Shown here piece by piece: positions 61,573 through 64,000 of a DNA stretch of 64,000 bases (position 1 is its first letter; each line of letters starts with the position of its first letter). Under the pieces are notes generated by a model that was not told where the DNA came from, did not search any database, and saw nothing but the letters and a program-made list of their open reading frames with translations. A program made the position numbers and the translations under genes. Source of the stretch: Syngnathus acus (taxonomy: Eukaryota > Chordata > Actinopteri > Syngnathiformes > Syngnathidae); contig NC_051098.1 of NCBI RefSeq assembly GCF_901709675.1, positions 7,691,000-7,754,999 on the forward strand, written 5' to 3'.

Positions 61573-62106
61573 TCAACTAACGTGAAGGACGTGCGTGTGT
61601 GTGTACCTGGTGATCCTGTCGAGGATGGTGACTGTTAGCATGAGGAACGCTACACCGAGCACCATCGGGACGGCATGGTGAAGGAAGCTCCGGCGTTTCT
61701 GAGGGGCACACATTGCAAAGCACGTCAGGGCGGCGGATCCCGACGGAGCGCTCGGCTGCCCAACGAAGCGTTTCGACTGACGAGGCCACTTGAAAATCTA
61801 TTCGTCAGTGCGAGTACCTTGGGGCCGAGCAGCTTCTCGGTGCTCTTGTTCATCTGGGCCCAGTTGTCGTTTAGCATCGAACTGAAACACAAACAAGGAG
61901 AAGGAATGGAAAAGACACGGAGAAGGCTGAGCAAAGTCAAAAGAGGACGACTCCAACTCCAAATATCAGACTTTGCTCTCGCGTGGTGGTGGTCTCCTTC
62001 ACTTCACTTGGGCTAATGCAAAGCAAACTGATAAAGTGACTTACATGTCTGCCTGGCCGGCGTCCTCAGACACAGTCGGTCCTTCTGACACGTCGGCGGT
62101 CTCTGG
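61573..62106 (-). CDS. Unrecognised gene, three 3' exons with a membrane segment
   Basis: On the minus strand three exon-like blocks follow each other with canonical splice sites and agreeing phases: 62106-62045 (donor GACAT|GTAAGT), 61881-61818 (acceptor TTTGTGTTTCAG, donor AAG|GTACTC) and from 61698 (acceptor GTGCCCCTCAG). Joined they encode an acidic stretch ETADVSEGPTVSEDAG, then MLNDNWAQMNKSTEKLLGPK, then KRRSFLHHAVPM and a hydrophobic segment VLGVAFLMLTVTIL. This suggests a single-pass or tail-anchored membrane protein with basic residues before the membrane. The last exon may read through to TGA at 61573-61575, or splice at 61607 (CCAG|GTACAC) to a short exon 61342-61312 ending NV-stop. 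Upstream exons are not identified; the first acceptor (GGAAG) is weak. The product is not recognised. Confidence 0.45.
61607..61698 (-). CDS. Transmembrane exon of the unrecognised minus-strand gene
   Basis: The acceptor is TGTGCCCCTCAG. It encodes KRRSFLHHAVPMVLGVAFLM and LTVTILDRIT: basic residues, a hydrophobic stretch of about 18 residues, then a charged end. The end is given at the GT at 61605-61606; read-through to 61573 is equally possible. Confidence 0.45.
61818..61881 (-). CDS. Middle exon of the unrecognised minus-strand gene
   Basis: The 64-nt exon has a strong polypyrimidine tract and acceptor (TTGTTTGTGTTTCAG) and donor AAG|GTACTC. It encodes SMLNDNWAQMNKSTEKLLGP with one base taken from the previous exon (phase 2 in, phase 0 out). 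It is the best-formed exon of the three. Confidence 0.5.
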
Positions 62107-64000
62107 CTTCCGAGGTGCGTCAAGTGCAAAGAATGCAAAGTTAGTATACACATGCATACACACGGGCACCTTACATTGTTCTCCTCCATTGCCAATTAGG
62201 TTCCCATTTGATTAGATGATTGCAAATTTGATTTGAGTGATTGGTCAATGCGCTTCTGACTGACTGGTTGCGGTTACAAAACGGAAGGGCTTGAAATTCA
62301 AAAGCAAAATGCAGCACAGAAGATGGGAACGCTATCTCAGACATCACAAAAAGTGCTGACTTTGAGACAGACTGGCAAAGAGAGGTACATATGACCGGCA
62401 CAATTGCAACCTGCACCATGACGAGCTCGATCCAGGCGGTCCGGTCAGTGTTCACGGCAGAAGCGGCGATTTAGCTTGGCAGTGGGCAGTTGGAAGTCCA
62501 AGTGAGCCTTCCAAGTCACCGGCTCTATGATAATATTTATGGCCCGCCCGCAAACTCCAGAGCTACAGCAGACTTGATGCAAGGCACATCCCGCCCCTGC
62601 GCTTTCATTTAAAAGTCCAAGTCCTCATTATGCCCATTACCAATACTTGTTGGTACTTTTTTTTTCCTGTCAAAACGGTTTCTGGTGCAAACAACTCTGC
62701 CCGGTATGTCTTTAAATCTGCGTTTAGTTAATTCTGAGTAGTGTGCTTTTTTATGAGACAGTTCCATGTGACATTCTTAGGCATTCGTGACATGTGTGCA
62801 AGACAGACAGATCTCCTTACAGTAATTTCCAGTGATCTTTTGGGTTGATTTAGATGGTGTTTTGCCCTAAAAGCCCGATTCAGAGTCAACTCATCTGCAA
62901 CGGAACAAGTGGCCGCCTGGTTTCCTTTGGTGTCAGCGCGCCACGTTCCAGTGAGCTGCACATTAAGACCCGCTCTGGAAAGTACTCTGTTGCTGTTGGA
63001 GTGCAGAGGGCCACATATTTTGGCCACATGTGTGCTTGAGAGACAAAAGCCCAAATGGAGCACATATTGGGACGTGAGAAGTGCTGCGTGTGCTATTGGA
63101 TTCCTGGAAGCAGACTCAAATGCTGATAGAGGAAATGACTGCCACGGGTATTTTGGGAATTATTTTCACATTGTGATCATTTTATTTCACATTTCGTCTT
63201 TTTTTCTTTTGAAACTATAGCCTTAAAAAAATTCTGCACTGACCAACAGACAGAGGGCAGCATTTATCTATATAAAAAAAAACATCCATGCGTTTTGCTC
63301 ACAGCTTGGGTACTGTATTACAGGACTTTAAATTGGGCATCTTCAGTTGATATACAGTATACTTTAAATGCATTTTAATGATATGGCTAAAGGAGAATTT
63401 ATATGCTGAATGAGGCATCCTTATTCCGTGCAAGATGGGAAAGTTTAAAAACACTATAATCTTTATGTAACCACATTAACTCCTTTCATATTTTATGAAT
63501 GATAGCGTTGAAATTAGGATAGGTTTTGGTACTGTATTTTTTGATTGCTGTTGGTCCAATTCTGCCTTCAAAAGATTATGAAAAGACATTCATTAATTCT
63601 CCATTGTCCTTGTGTTTAGATATTTAATATAAAACATGCATGCCAGATTTTCTTCATAAACTGTAGATGTGTCCAAGATGTGAAGTTACTGGTCTGCATC
63701 TTGCAATAGGCACAGTTGCTTTTAGAAAATAGTTGAGTAGTTGTAAGTAGTTTCAGCTTCTTGCACCAGTTTGAATGAGATGCTAACAATTGAGGAGAAC
63801 AAGGGTCGCCTGTGCATAGTTTGTTCCTCAACATGCAGCAGGTGACACATTTTAATTAGAGCTGAGAGAATGGGGACTGTTGCAGCAAAATGGAGACTAT
63901 GGACTTTTAATGCCACAGTGTTAATGTGTTTACAGTATGTTTTCAGCCTTTGTTTACGAATTTGCTAATAACTTGGCACCCAGGTATTAAAAATAATATC
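62107..64000. other. Likely intron or upstream part of the minus-strand gene; no clear exon
   Basis: If the minus-strand gene is real, its 5' exons lie here or beyond the window. One block read on the minus strand at about 62980-62826, ending QPKRSLEIT before GTAAGGAG, is an open frame with a possible donor, but no acceptor or homology confirms it. Past 63130 nothing is seen apart from A/T-rich sequence. Confidence 0.3.

Noticed and set aside
62171-62455. Minus-strand frame NTDRTAWIELVMVQ before a GT
   Set aside because: There is no AG acceptor between the upstream in-frame stop and the block, so it cannot be joined as an exon of the 61.6 kb gene.
62854-63220. Overlapping frames on both strands in a G+C-richer patch
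   Set aside because: No recognisable motif and no consistent splice sites; kept only as a possible exon region of the minus-strand gene.
1-64000. CRISPR arrays, bacterial operons, rRNA genes, phage or plasmid features
   Set aside because: Nothing of the kind is present; the repeats are simple-sequence or transposon repeats of a vertebrate genome.

Overview
The window is eukaryotic, vertebrate and almost certainly teleost DNA. It is AT-rich with little coding sequence, has spliced genes with GT/AG introns, long microsatellites and many fish-type transposon relics. One gene is recognised beyond reasonable doubt: a somatolactin (SL-alpha type) gene on the + strand at about 43.4-46.6 kb. Somatolactin is a fish-specific pituitary hormone of the growth hormone/prolactin family. 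Close matches to percomorph somatolactins and the style of the SINEs suggest a spiny-rayed fish, but the species cannot be fixed from this sequence alone.

Layout. 1-12 kb is a non-coding stretch holding a Penelope-like retroelement fragment (3.6-4.2 kb), short tandem duplications (6.6 and 7.2 kb) and old SINE pieces (7.5 and 9 kb). 12-15 kb has an (ATCC)n and a (GT)n microsatellite, a fold-back hAT-type MITE and a decayed LINE endonuclease. 15-41 kb is a gene-poor stretch. It carries three members of one TA-flanked inverted-repeat transposon family (21.3, 31.3 and 37.1 kb), a LINE reverse-transcriptase relic on the minus strand (34 kb), a 21-bp minisatellite (35.5 kb) and several stretches that read like conserved non-coding DNA. 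At 41.0-41.6 kb two related tRNA-derived SINEs sit head to head, one of them internally deleted. 43.4-46.6 kb is the somatolactin gene, with five coding exons. At 48.4-49.1 kb is a hAT relic with an intact BED zinc finger. 49-61 kb is non-coding with a (TTCC)n array and another old SINE. At 61.6-62.1 kb, minus strand, three consecutive exon-like segments with matching splice phases encode an acidic stretch, a short linker and a transmembrane segment; this gene is not recognised.

The least expected signal is a motif count. Four exact copies of the ten-base PBX-MEIS/PREP site TGATTGACAG (either strand) occur at 5.7, 27.4, 34.9 and 47.4 kb, where about 0.12 would be expected by chance. Two of them lie in stretches already flagged as possible conserved enhancers. 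There is no operon-like organisation. The likely functional content is one endocrine gene, part of a second gene, possible distal regulatory DNA, and a layered record of transposon insertions.
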